Of a DNA stretch of 64,000 nt, positions 48,678 through 61,640 are shown piece by piece (the stretch's first letter is position 1; each line of letters begins with the position of its first letter). Source of the stretch: Carex sylvatica (Eukaryota; Streptophyta; Magnoliopsida; Poales; Cyperaceae); the NCBI GenBank assembly GCA_964058845.1, contig CAXKVR010000315.1, positions 124,001 to 188,000 of the forward strand, in the 5' to 3' direction. The notes under the pieces are model-generated. The model did not search any database and was not told where the DNA came from. It was given only the letters and a program-made list of their open reading frames with translations. Position numbers and translations under genes: made by a program.

Positions 48678-48974
48678 TAGTGGTACAAACGGATCAAATA
48701 CTAGTAAAATTATATCTATATTTGCTTTTATTTTTTGAATACAGATACAGATTGGATATTAAACCGATACAGATACGAATATTCATTTTTTATAATAGTG
48801 AATAACATAATTTTTCATAATATATATTAAATTATATAGAATATATTATTTGGATATGGATAATTAAAATTTAAAACCATATCTGTTTTCATATCCGCAC
48901 GAATATTCGGATATCTTATCTAATTTTCGGATACGGTCGGATAATATCCGATCCGTTTGCAGTTTGCACCCCTA
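48678..48974. mobile_element. hAT-type MITE, ATCCGTATCC family
   Basis: A 297 bp element starting TAGTGGTACAAACGGATC and ending GCAAACTGCAAACGGATC when read in reverse complement. The 8 bp flanks TATCCATC (48670-48677) and TGTCCATC (48975-48982) match at 7 of 8. Its interior motifs match the larger element at 19859-20582. Confidence 0.65.
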
Positions 48975-49616
48975 TGTCCATCATAAATAATTAAATATAA
49001 ATAGAAAGTCTTTAGTTTTGATCTTGTATCAAATAAAAGATCAAGTTTTTATGTGAGATTTTTGTCAAAAGAATAATTTAAAGTCGGACTAAAATTCTCT
49101 TTTTATTTTTTAAAGGTTACATTTGTGCTACTAATATTTGTATTAAAAAAAAATTACATGATCCTGTCTCATTATATTATATTACACTAAATTAAAAAGT
49201 AGTTCTCAACAAAAATAGAAAAAAATGTTTTTTAAGTTGTCATCATGTCATGCGAATAATTACCAGTTTGCATATTAATATCGTCTCATTAGTATGTGAT
49301 CCTTATTATTTTTTTCAAAATTTACATAGATTCATGTGCCTTTTAAATTTATTTAAATTCTAAATAAATATTGTGTAGTGGAAAGACGTAAGAATGTTAA
49401 TATTATTAAAAATTAAAAATTATATTTCAAATTTATTTCTCTCATCCTTACACACCAACAATACAAACAATAATAGAAGGAAACAAAATACAACAATACA
49501 AACAATAACAGAGGAAAAGTAAAAAAAATACAACAGTACAGAAAACCCTCAAATTAATCAAAAGCTACAACAATCTTTTCAAATTTTAACTGTATATTTC
49601 AAAGTTGTAAACGTGC

Positions 49617-52422
49617 TCATCTCTTCTCCCAAACTGCATAGCCACAGCTGCCAATGGCAACCAAGCTGAAGTTAGATGGAATCAATCCTCCAAGCTCATT
49701 TCTTGGCCCAATTTTTACCATAATTTTCTCGTCTATTGCTGCCACGTAAAGATCCGCATCCGCCACGAGGATCCGCAACTTGCTTCCCGGGTTAATACCA
49801 TTTCGGGTCCTGATTGCAGATAATGCACTGATCTCCGCCTTCAGACCCCAATCGATCATATGGTCGTAGAACTTCATTTCACCACACCCAAAAAATAGTA
49901 CAATCAATGATTCAATACAATAAATTATTTAATTATAATAGGCACAATTATTAGAATGGAGATAATTATTTCGATCTTACGATGGTTGGGGTGCCAGGGT
50001 GAGTGAGGATATAAGCGTAGCCTTGCATGACCTTGTCAGCAGGAAAAGGCCACATCTTTTGGGTCGAACCCGTGTCGTGGTTATCTAAAAATGTGACTGC
50101 TCTCTCGGGCCACCATCCAATCATACCGGGTGGTTTACCATTACCGTCACGAAGTCGCCACAGCTCACCTTGCACAGCTGCCTGAAGGATCCCTTTTGTA
50201 GTGAAGTCAAATGCTGACGCCGGTCCCCCTGCTCCCTGTACCCAATTAACCAGTTCTTGTCTTTCTGTGTCTTGGTTGCTCGCTGGTTTTCCGTCTGGCC
50301 CGTATGACAGGGAGCTCCATATCTCAGCAACCACAAAATCTAAATTAACACATGTGTTGATTAAATTTAGTAAGTAGTATACATATTATTAATCAGAATA
50401 TGCAGTGAATAATTAAGATGTCATTTTTGGAAGGAGAACTAAATTATTTTATGCATGCCAGACCTGGTGCTGTGTTCTTGATATAGATCTTTGCAATATC
50501 AGGCGAGTATCCTTTCGCGAAGTCCAGACGCCATCCGTCGAACCCAATATCAGTCTTTAACCAATTCAACCAATCTGAGAGCTCCTTTTGTACCCTTGGG
50601 TTCAGGTGGTCAATGTCAGGAGCAGCGGCAAAATCATTGCCAGTATCTGGATTACCTCTGCCGTCAGAGTACTGGGTATCGTCCCGGCAAATCATGTCCG
50701 GGCCCCAATCAAGGCGCCCATCGGTGGTGCCACCTATAAAAATGCAGTATATGCCCCGAGCATCTTTTTTATCGGCACAGCGGTGGTTTATAACTGTGTC
50801 AGCAACGCACTTGATGCCTTTGGCATGGAAAGCACTTATCAATGACTTGAGTTCATTGAGTGTTCCGTATTTTGATGCATTGAGATCATAGAGTCTGCCC
50901 GGCATATAACCTGAGTATAAATTTGGGTTGTGAGGAAATCTTGTGACAGAGACAAAAAAAGGAAAGGAAATATAACTTGCTAGTAATTAAAGAGTAAAAG
51001 CCTGATGCCACCGTAACATCTTTTGTTGTGCAATACTTGTTATACTATGTATGCGTGTCGATGCAATGTCGTGAACTCGTTATATCATCATGGAGATCCT
51101 TTGTTTGTGATTCGATCAACATCATGATTCATGCAGTATGCATATTATATCAAGTACAAAATAAACAAATAACTAATATAGCATGATAAAGAAAAAGGAG
51201 CAACAGAGAGGAGGAAAACCTTGTGGTGAAACAGAGTGAGAAGGGGGAGGAAGCCAAACATGGGTGACTCCAGCGTTAGCTATGTCATTAACCTGAGCCT
51301 TTAAGTTGTTGTACCATCCTCCTTCCTTTCTCCATGACTCCCAGTTAAAACCCTGAAATTAAAAGTTATTTAATTTTATAGTTAATCTTTCAAATAATCT
51401 GGTTATATTTATTGCGTCAGGTTAATCTGTGTTGGATATAATAATATGATATGTTTGTTAGTCAGCACTGGATATTTATTGCATTGTTATATGTATGGTA
51501 CTGTATACTGTTAGTAATTTCAAGTTTTCAAATTTATTTTTCCTTTTTTTACCCGGAATGAACACACTGAGAATTCACATAATAACATCTTCGATATTAC
51601 GCATGCAAAGAGGCTAAGGGTGTAACTAGAAAATTTAGATTAAGATAATTTAAACATTGCATTAGGTACTGATATTTAATTAAACTCAAGTATTACAACT
51701 ACAAAATTTTCTAACCACTAAATTGCATGCACATATTTTATAAATTATGAGTGGCGTTGAACTTTATATATAAAACTTGAAATATTCAATTAAATTTTAA
51801 TGTACATGATTATAAAAATTAAAATTATGGAGTGCTAAGCACCTCTTGAATTGACTATAAACATAGGCAAATCTAGAAAGGAGGTCACTTCATTTTCATT
51901 CATTTTCATTCATTTTCAAAAGTCATGTACTATATATGATTTTCTATATATATAACTTAGTGAAATGTTATGAATATTATAAAATTAACTCCTATACTTA
52001 GCATGAAAATTTTATATGATTGACCTCTAATATATATTTGACTATTATAATTTGAAAGTTAGACTGCAGCTACATGCAGGGCAAACCCATGGGTACTGAA
52101 TGGGGGTCGATTGACTCCCATTTAGTTTCAATTTTTTTTGTATTTATATATTATTTTCTAGATAGTTTAAATTAAAATGCTTTGAGTATTGTAAAACTGA
52201 CCTCATTCAATATGAAATTTTTTATTTAATTGACCTCCATTGTGTGATTGATCTCATATATAGTTTGAAAGTCTAGTGCGCTCCTGATTACATGCATACA
52301 TATGTATGTACAAGTACACATACCTGAAAGAGGATTTGAGCTAGTGATATGTAGGCAGCAAATGTTAGAAGAAGTGTAACTACAAGGAAAGCATGAGATA
52401 GAGAAACCAAGTGCTTCCCCAT
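49617..52422 (-). CDS. Secreted alpha-amylase (GH13), copy A
   Basis: Endo-hydrolysis of alpha-1,4 links in starch. Five exons: 52324-52422, 51220-51352, 50464-50910, 49981-50339, 49617-49871. All junctions are GT-AG and phase-consistent, giving 430 residues, the normal size for secreted plant alpha-amylase. Residues 1-28 form a hydrophobic signal peptide ending before [13 protein letters not shown], the usual mature start, so the product enters the secretory pathway. The four GH13 regions are intact: [18 protein letters not shown] with nucleophile Asp207, VAEIW with acid/base Glu232, and FLDNHD with Asp315. The Trp pair of the granule-binding surface site is present (Trp302-Trp303), but the position matching the barley 'sugar tongs' Tyr is Asn404. 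A second amylase lies 5.3 kb upstream on the same strand. No lesion was seen. Confidence 0.93.
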
Positions 52423-52548
52423 CTGTGCTCTGCTACTGCTTAATTATAACAAGGAGAAATTAAACTGCCAAGTATATGTCTTATAACAAAAGGTTAATTG
52501 GGAAAATGAAAATTGTTGTAGTGAGAAGGTGGATTGCCATGTGGTGTG

Positions 52549-52556
52549 TTTATATA
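52549..52556 (-). promoter_or_regulatory. Putative TATA box of amylase copy A
   Basis: TATATAAA on the minus strand, about 127 bp before the ATG at 52422. Confidence 0.65.
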
Positions 52557-52662
52557 GGGAACCATTTGCGGCTCAATGCCAAGGGCTGAAGGTCCTGAGT
52601 GGCTGCTGTTGCTGCTTACTTGGCGTCAATACTGTTAGAAATTCAAGTCGGTCCCACCACTA

Positions 52663-52668
52663 TGGATA
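52663..52668 (-). promoter_or_regulatory. TATCCA element upstream of amylase copy A
   Basis: TATCCA on the minus strand, about 110 bp upstream of the TATA box. In cereal alpha-amylase promoters this hexamer at a similar distance mediates sugar-starvation and gibberellin response through MYB factors. A TAACGG MYB-type core lies next to it (52677-52682). No perfect TAACAAA gibberellin element was found on this strand. A 6 bp match can arise by chance. Confidence 0.35.
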
Positions 52669-52682
52669 AAGACTAGCCGTTA

Positions 52683-55316
52683 GCAACTGAAAGAGAATTG
52701 CTCCCATATATCCTTGTCAACACTAGGTGTACCAATTAATATTTAGTTTCATGAAATGTTGGCTTAATTATATCTTTAATCTGGACTCATGCGAACTTAA
52801 TTAGATTTCTTCGGAAAATTAGTATTTCAAAATGAGATTTAGTAATTATAACCTGACTAATTATAAGTTGAAATCTATCCAATGATAATATTCATCGTAG
52901 CTCACCTGATACAAATCATATATATCAACTAAATCATTGTGATTAGAAAAAAGAAGAAGAAGAAGAGAAGAAGAAGAAAAACTCTTTTAAGTAAAAAATT
53001 ATTACATAAGTAATATCTATAGTTACTTCGTAGTATATTTATGCATTTTGAATTAAAACGTCTTAGATCTAATTTTTAATGTTGGTTATATCATATAATG
53101 CACAAACAACTCCAAAAGAAAATCAGGAGAGAGAGGGAGAGAGATTTATGTATAACTTCATTTTCTTTACTTTTGTATATAAATTATCTCTGATGTTAGA
53201 CCTCAAAAATTAATTTATAGCTGTAATTTAGAAAATAAAATTTTTGGTGCTTTTAAATAATAATTAATATCAAATTATAAGCAATGTATAATGGAACAAT
53301 AAATTCATTAAAATTTTAAATGAAAGGACATAAAAGTAGTAGTAAATATCAATATGTTATTATAAATATAAAGTATTATTTTAGTGAATATTAAAAGTCA
53401 AGTCATGCACTTAACTATTTAATATTCACAAAAAAAAATTCATTTCAGTTTTACAACTTTATATTTATTATATAAAGTATTCATTAAATATACATACACA
53501 GTGTGGATCAATACACTAAATTTAGTAAAGGTAAGATGTACGTAGAAGCAAACTGTAATTTTGAGGAGATAACAATTAATTCTGACAGCATCATACGTTT
53601 ACCCAAAAAAGAAAATTAACAGCATTGAATGGCAAACACCAAACAGTAGACCAGCTGGTTCCGACAGTAGGCGGTCAAAGTGGGGACCGATAAGAACAAA
53701 GGATCGGAGGCGGTGATCAGCAGCGGCGTAAATCTACGTGTACCAAAGTCTATCCTTTACATTTTTCGCTTTTCACCATCTTTTACGGGTATGAAAAGAC
53801 TTGATTGAGATCATCATCACCACAAGTTGCATGCATCCTGCCTCTGTTGATAGGCCTCGTGTTGTCCTTGACATCTTTCATTCACACAAGTTATAAACAA
53901 TCTGCAGATATCCAGTCTTTAATCGCTCTTGCATGCATATCTTGAATTCATGCAAGTCGATCTAAGAATACATGTGGTTCTTGTATTGAAAGGAGGCATT
54001 TTGGAACTATATATTTCCTTATTTCGTGTGTACGTAGGTGCATGCAGCATTAACTAGCGTCAGTTTTAGCGGCCCAAAGTAGTTAGTTCAGCTGATAGGA
54101 AAGGACAAATTCTCGAGTTCATAAAGTTTTTTTTTCTTTTCCTGATAGATTATTTTTCTTATCTTTAAAAAAATTATGTTGTATGGCAATTTTTTTTTTT
54201 TGGAAAATAAGTCTGTTTAATTAGATCCGTTTCATTGCAGAAACTTAAGTTACAGTAACCAGTTTTATTTATTAGGTATTTTCTGATATTAGAATAACCG
54301 TTCTCCTAAGCAACTCCTTTTCTTAATGTGATAACAGTAGCGAGAAACATGAGCAAAATCAGCACATATCTATTTCAAAAGTACAGCTGATCGCAGTCAG
54401 CAAATATAGCAAGTTGGTAAAATAAAAGATATCTAAAAGGACTTCATGCAGCATCTTCCGAGTCCCCAGTCTGAGCTTCTTCAACCAGAACAAGATCTTC
54501 CTCTGCAGAGTATGTGCGAAGGGGGATGTGCTCTGTTGTAGAGCATTTATCACGTACGATCCGCATCTCTATTACGTGACATGATTTGTATTCCGCTCTG
54601 TTATGATTACTATACACAAATTACTAATTAGTTTGATTATAATACATCACGGAATACAACACATTATAGAATTCGACCAAAGGTGACTACATATAATAAA
54701 ATTATGTCTTTATTTATCTAAAATAACAATTCAAGTTCCTAATAATACATTAATTTGTTTATACAATTTTTTTTAAAATACTGTTTCTTTAGTTTACGAT
54801 TATTTCATATTTTTAACATTTTTTTATATTTTCTTACTTGAACTAACTTAAAGATTAAAAAAAATAGTTAAATGTGATCAGCTACATGATCAAATTTAAT
54901 CATAACATAACTAATATGTTGTAACTATTTATATAATTTTAGTTGCATCACAACAACTGGACACTTAAAAACTTAAATTGATCACAGCACGCACAGCACA
55001 TGATCCAACTCAAAACATGACTAGTCACCACATGGCACAATGTACATCTCTATTACCAAATAAGTCCTCTTTTGATCAAACCTAGTCAAAGAGACCAGAA
55101 ATTAGATATTTTCCTCTCTGAAACTTTGAAATTGCATCTCTCTAAAACTTTGAATGCTCGATAAGCATGGAACAAAACAGGATCAGGTGGAAATGGACAG
55201 AAAGGGAGGTCTTTTCCAAGGCCTCGGCTTATAAATTATTGCACATGAAGGAATCAGGAATCTTTAGAGCAAAATTGAAGAAGTCAAGTCGGTAATAGCA
55301 ATAATATCTCTGAATG
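52683..55316. other. Spacer between the amylase genes, proximal part
   Basis: AT-rich DNA with a GAA-rich microsatellite near 52950-52980. No gene or clearly bounded element was found. The 64-residue frame at 54359-54553 is not supported by any motif. Confidence 0.4.
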
Positions 55317-57456
55317 TGGTTGTCTCCGTAAGGTTTTTCCATTATCTCTGAATGTAAAGAATGAAATATATATGCTGCTTGTTGAGTTATATTTTGATTA
55401 TTTATAAGTTTTAGAATTAACAGAAGCTAATTTTCTAATCTCCAGCTTTCAACAGGCTTGATACTTTCTTTTGCTGCAATAATTAAACACTTCAATGGAG
55501 ATTAACTATTAATTTATTGAAAATTATATGGTAAATAATTTAAAATAAATTACTATTTTATAACTCGAACACAAAATATGGAAATCAAATTAAATATGTA
55601 TAGGAACTTTTAAGATTACAATATATATCTCCATTCTTATATTATGTACGTAGATGTTCTAATCTGTCAACGGCTATGATTGAAAGATAAAATTTCGGAT
55701 TTAATATCAGTCCTCCAATCAAATAATATATCTTGTTTTGATTAAATGCATATGTTTTACGTGTAGAAGTCTAAATTTAGTTAAAAACATACTCACCAAA
55801 GATATTACCACATGATATGTTACAATTAAAATTGAATAGAGAGAAAATAAATTTATTTATTTCCTTATTTGTTCTCTCCAACTATCTTCCATTCCTTATT
55901 TTTTAATTTAAAAATCATAATGGATGATCAATTTATTTTTAAGAATATCAAATGCTGATATCTTTTAAAAATATTTTATTTGCATTTGATATCTTCAAAT
56001 TTAATACATTACTTAATTTAAGCTATAATGAATCTTTTTATAATTTTACTTCTTCAATTTTGATAAATACTTAAATAGTATCTTCAGGCTGAGGCTATGT
56101 CGGTTTGCAGAGAATACGCATTCACCGACATAGCAAAGGCTATGTAATCTGCACTAATATCATACTCTTTTGAGTTAATGCAGAGGATACGCATTTACTG
56201 ACATAGCAAAGGCGGTAATAGCAAAGAAGTTACCTAAACCATTTAGAAATAATTTGTATTATCTAAGAAGTTACCTAAACCGACATTAGAAAAATATAAA
56301 TAGAAAATATATGCTCTTGTATGTGTGCCCGTGAGTGAATAGTGGAAGTTGTGTAAGATATGTACATATATATATTGTAATAATATCGTGTCCGTTGCAA
56401 CGAAAACATATTATAAAATAAAGAAGATCAAAAGTTTTACAATTTAAATATATTTCAAACTTTGATGCAAGTAAAGAGATTTTATCAAAAAAGACAAGTG
56501 TCTTGTAAAAATATATACATTCCATAGATAAAAACCAAAATAACAAAATAATTAGTGAAAGTGAATTTGTATTCATAAATTAGTTGCTCCATTTTGTGAC
56601 ACTAATTATAGTTAATATTACTAAAATCTCTCCTCAACATCTGTTTTTCATATAATTAACAACTGAAACTAAGAACGAATCTGAACATATTACTTATAAA
56701 AATTGAAGAAGTAAAATTATAAAAAGATTCACTATAGCTTAAATTGAGTAATGTATTAAATTTAGAGATATCAAATGCGAATAAAATATTTTTAAAAGAT
56801 ATCAGCATTTGATATTCTTAAAAATAAATTGATCATCAATTATAATTCTTACATAAGAAAATAAGGAATATAAGATAGTTGGAGAGAACAAATAAGGAAA
56901 TTAATAAATTGATTTTCTCTCCAATTTTGCTCTCTATTCAATTTTAACTGTAACATATCGTGTGGTAATATCTGTGGTGAGTATGTTTTTAATTAAATTT
57001 AGACTTCTACACGTAAAACATATGCATTTAATCAAAATAAGATATATTATTTGATTGGAGGATTGATGTTAAATCCAAAATTTTATCTTTCAATCATAGC
57101 CATTGACAGATTAGAACATCTACGTACATAATATAAGAATGGAGATATATATTGTAATCTTAAAAGTTTCTATACATATTTAATTTGATTTCCATATTTT
57201 GTGTTCGAGTTATAAAATAGTAATTTATTTTAAATTATTTACCATATAATTTTTAATAAATTAATAGTTAATCTCCATTGAAGTGTTTAATTATTGCAGC
57301 AAAAGAAAGTATCAAGCCTGTTGAAAGCTGGAGATTAGAAAATTAGCTTCTGTTAATTCTAAAACTTATAAATAATCAAAATATAACTCAACAAGCAGCA
57401 TATATATTTCATTCTTTACATTCAGAGATAATGGAAAAATCTTACGGAGACAACCA
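55317..57456. mobile_element. Large foldback element with ~750 bp inverted arms
   Basis: Arm 1 (55317-56065) and arm 2 (56693-57456) are inverted copies over their whole length, with scattered substitutions and small indels. Outer ends are TGGTTGTCTCCGTAAG at the left and its complement at the right; inner edges are CTTCTTCAATTTT and its complement. The ~630 bp centre has a ~30 bp direct duplication (56112-56140 and 56184-56213, each with GACATAGCAAAGGC) and AAGAAGTTACCTAAACC twice. No transposase frame is present. I could not find a clear target duplication, so this is either a foldback transposon or an inverted duplication. Confidence 0.8.
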
Positions 57457-57691
57457 TATTTTTAATCAAAAGTGTGGAGTATGAACCAATTAGTTTGTGT
57501 CATGCTATATGCCAATAAACATAATTATCTGGTAATTTAGTTTGGGCCATGATCATAAAACAGGGAAAAAAACTGTCATATAACCACTGATCCCTTTCTG
57601 TTCTGGCAACTAGTTCAAAAGAAGATTAAAAAGTAATAAAAAGAACAATAAGCAAATTTTGCCAAATATAACCCCTGTAATTAATTATCAA

Positions 57692-60517
57692 TCACCTCTT
57701 CATCTCCCAAACTGCGTAATCTCTTCCATGAGCAACTAATTTGAAATTGCGAGGAACAAGATTGCTGACATTGTATCTTGGTCCAATCTTTACAATGATC
57801 TTTTCATCGATAGATCCAACATATATATCAGACTCAGCGGCTATGATGCGTAGAACACTAGCAGGGTGAATCCTGTTTTGTCTCCGGATCATTGCCAGGT
57901 TGTGAATCTCGTCCCTCAGACCCCAATCAAAGTAATGATCGTAAAACTTAAAAAAGAAATAAAATTAAGAGTGAATTATAAAGCATTATAATTTTGAATT
58001 TCAATACTGGTTTGGATCAGGTGTTGGTTCTGGAACAGATGGGCTGATTAAGGTGCTGGTACATGGGTTTTGTACCACTGATTGAGTACCAGTAAAGCAA
58101 TAAATTATTAAACAGACTAATTCAGTTCTTGACTAGTAATTTAATTATCAGATGTATTCAAATAAACTGTGAAGTTGTGTAGACAAATATGGAACAGGGA
58201 CTTATAAATTTATAATTACTGCAAATCAACAATAGCTAAACCAGTCTCAGGAGAACCATCAACAAACCTGAACCGGGTCAATCACATCAGGTTTTATGGT
58301 AGTCCTCGTTATCAGTTATTACACAATCTTCACTATGGTATACGTACAACTAAGGGTTAAACCAAGAAAGTTCTAACATTACCTTCGCATATAGTGATGA
58401 AAAAAATCTGAAATTTATCTTAGTGGAATTAAACTTACTATGCATGGAATCCCTGGATGTGTGAGAATATATGCATAACCTTGCATGACCTTATCAGCAG
58501 GAAACGGCCACAGCTTCTGTGTCGAACCAGTATCGTGATTATCAACAAAAGTAACTGCCTTCTCTGACCACAAACCAATCATCCCAGGTGCCTTTCCATG
58601 TGGGTCTCTCAATCTCCACAACTGCCCTTGCACTGCGCTTTGAAGCACCCCTTTTGTCGTAAAATCAAATGCAGTGGCAGTGCTGCCTACCTTATCCACC
58701 CAGTTAACCAACTCCTCTCTGTGAGCATTTTGACCAGCACTTCCGCCACCTAGTGGGCTCCATATCTCAGCCACTGCAATGTCAGGTTTGCTGTTCTGGA
58801 TGTAAATCTTTGCAATGTTGACAGAGAAACCTCGGGCGAAGTCGATACGCCAGCCGTCAAAGCCAATTTCATTCTTCAGCCAGTTTAGCCAAGCTGAGAT
58901 TTCACGCTGAACCTGTACAATTCGGCATTAATTATATAATTTCATTCACAAGTAAAATAAAGTTTGTCCCGAATTTATATCGATTAATGCCAGATGCAGA
59001 GAGTTCTTTTCTGAACTCACCTGAAAACTATGAGGTTATAAGTATGTTATTATGTTATCAGTTTCTAGAAAAGAGGAGGGTTGAGTTAATAATGGATTAT
59101 CTTGACAATACTGATAATCGTCATCTCAATATCACAGGCATGATCTATATGATGTATTGTGTCTATAATTAAATGATAAAATTCGATGCATTTTTCGTCA
59201 TATATGTAATGATCATTACCAGCTCAAATTGTAAGGAATTTTGCAGGTGGCTAGGAAGGTTATTCGTATTTTCAAGAACACACCTATATTTTTTTTTAAC
59301 TTTCCACTTTATGTGATTTGATTCGAAAAGTATCAACAAAATTGTTAAAATATCTGGTGTCAAGTGATAGCTCTTCTTGAGACGATTGGATAAATAGCTA
59401 AGCAATTGGTTTGTAAATTAGATTATTTTTTCTTTCACGGTTCTCTTAAACGTTATTCATCTGGTAAACAAACAACATCTATTACTTCTAGCAACTTATG
59501 CCAAAAAAATACCTAATTTTGTATTGATAATCGGCACTAAACATCACAAAAGCCTGCGCACCTTTTCTTTCTCAGGTAAATTTCTAGAAGCAATATACCC
59601 TTCAGTTGTTTACAGTTTTGACATAGTATATAGTTATATACTACTCCTAGATGCAATGGTTTAAATAGCGATTATAGCGGTATAGCGGGACGGTTAAAAA
59701 AATAAGCGATTGCACTAAGTAGCTAGCTATATATCGCCCATAGCGCCATAGCTTTTAGGGTCCGAAAAAGCTAGAGCTATTTAGAACACTGCCTAGATGC
59801 AATATATCATTTTGACGTAGTAATCTCATTTACGTTAATTCAATTCTGCAATAAAAAGTTTGTGTAATAAGATTATTCAGTAAACGCACCCTCGGATTGA
59901 GATGGTCTATGTCGGGCGCGGCACCAAAATCTAACCCTGTGTCAGGGTTTCCAGTGCCACCAAAGATGGTGTCGGTGCTACATATCATACTCTGGTCCCA
60001 GTCGAGATGTGTGTCAGTGGTCCCACCCTCAAAGACATTATAAATGCCTTGCACATTTTGCCGCTCAGCAGTGCGATGGTTGATGACGATATCTGCAATG
60101 CATTTGATTCCTCTTGCATGAAATTCTCTGATCAGAGCCTTAAGATCGCCTTGGTCTCCATATCGTGTTGCGTTCAGGTCGTACAGCCGTCCCGGCATGT
60201 AACCTTGCTCAGAAACCGAGTGAGAAGGCGGGGGAAGCCACACGTGCGTCACGGTAGCATTTGCGATTGTTTGCACTCGACCTCCGAGAAAATTGTACCA
60301 GCCTCCTTCTTTCCTCCATGATTCCCAGTTGAAAGCCTACACAAAAATAAATTTTAACAAAAACAATTGTTTTGGATTACGAGTGATTTATGGCATTTCA
60401 TTATTTTACATGTGCAGGTTGAATTCTGACCTGAAAGAGGATTTGAGCAACTGTCAATTGCGGTGCAAGAACGAGTAAAACTAAAACCAGAAACAAAACC
60501 CTAAATCTTCCTCTCAT
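57692..60517 (-). CDS. Secreted alpha-amylase (GH13), copy B
   Basis: Four exons, 60431-60517, 59890-60336, 58439-58912 and 57692-57946, with GT-AG introns all in phase 0, encode 420 residues. A signal peptide covers about residues 1-24 before AQILFQAFNWESW. Catalytic Asp202, Glu227 and Asp305 are in place within [14 protein letters not shown] and FVDNHD. Compared with copy A, the second and third introns are absent, and there is a different intron at NPR|VQR that contains a hAT MITE (59654-59791). The first Trp of the granule-binding pair is replaced (Leu292-Trp293), while the 'sugar tongs' Tyr is kept (Tyr394). An intact gene of the same family as copy A, and diverged enough to be an old duplicate. 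Confidence 0.93.
59654..59791. mobile_element. hAT-type MITE, AAATAGC family, copy 2
   Basis: A 138 bp element starting CAATGGTTTAAATAGC and ending CTATTTAGAACACTG, flanked by the perfect 8 bp repeat CCTAGATG (59646-59653, 59792-59799). It is in the second intron of amylase copy B, related to 11165-11314. Confidence 0.8.
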
Positions 60518-60605
60518 GATTTCTCCAAAATCTGTCTTTCCTTTTGTTCTATTTTTTTTTTTTAATTGGAAAAGTAAAGTAGACTAAATCCTCTAACAGG
60601 CTGCT

Positions 60606-60616
60606 TATATATATAA
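60606..60616 (-). promoter_or_regulatory. Putative TATA box of amylase copy B
   Basis: A TTATATATATA stretch on the minus strand about 90-100 bp before the ATG at 60517. Confidence 0.55.
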
Positions 60617-60742
60617 TAACGACTAGAGAAGTAAGTGTGAAATGTACAAGTGTCGCATTGTGATGACATGAAGGCCCAGTAACGCACAAACCACATAACC
60701 GTTTACGCAATTCAAGGGGGGTGCATCCTTTTATCTATACTT

Positions 60743-60749
60743 TGAGTCA
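60743..60749. promoter_or_regulatory. GCN4-type motif upstream of amylase copy B
   Basis: TGAGTCA, about 130 bp upstream of the TATA box. This heptamer binds bZIP factors in seed-storage promoters. Copy A has no such motif near its promoter, and this copy lacks the TATCCA seen there. A single short motif is weak evidence. Confidence 0.25.
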
Positions 60750-61640
60750 CAGTTTAGCTGCTCAGCTGTTCATTAATTGCTACAAATTTTGGCCAGACAT
60801 AGCAGCGATCAATATCCAACTCCACCTTTGCAACGAGACAAAGAGGATATAGGTTTTGATGGAAATTCAACCGATCAGCCATGCTAGCTAGAGACAGAGG
60901 TAATGAGGTATATAATGAACAAAATTGGTTCTCTACAGCTCTACTTCTCTGTTCTGGCATTAGTGTGTGAACGGTGAACCAACTGGTAAATTGGCCTTCT
61001 TTTCATCGGCTTTTACATGATAAGAGTGTCACATTGACACGCCGCTGCCACGGTTTTCTTTCACCGCATGTACTTGATAAGATCAGGACTGCTTTACGTG
61101 AACGATTAGGTTTTAGTACTCTAGTTCTAGAAACTATATTTAAATTTTTATATGAGGTCCAAATCACTAGAAATTGTCAAAAAAAAAAAAAGGTTGAGCC
61201 CGTCTTTCTCTTTCTCTTTTTTTATTTATGAAAAACAATAAGGTCAAGCCCGTCTTTATTAAAAAAAAAAATTTAACCAATTCCGGTTTTAGTGGAAATT
61301 TGTGGCGCATTTGGAAACTGATTTAATTTAAATAAGATAAGTTAATAAATTATGTCGTGTTTTGGGCTTCACCCTGTAGTTTTAGCTAGTAAAGAAACCA
61401 GGAAATTGAGTGCATCTTTCGTTTCCCTAGAAATTCTGCAAAATAGAGAAAGAGGGAAGTAATCCTGCCCCGGCCGCCTACAGATCAACAAATTGTATAA
61501 TATTTTTTAGTATTTTACGGCCCATAACTTTGGATAAAGCCCACTAAAGCTCAGTAGAGATTCCACCAAGAGAGAATATCAGACTGATCAAGTGCAAAGT
61601 TAAAAAATAATAAAATTAAAATAACACACCTCTCCTATCC

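Noticed and set aside
50491..50891. Three overlapping plus-strand open frames
   Set aside because: They are antisense shadows of the third exon of amylase copy A, whose frame carries all catalytic motifs.
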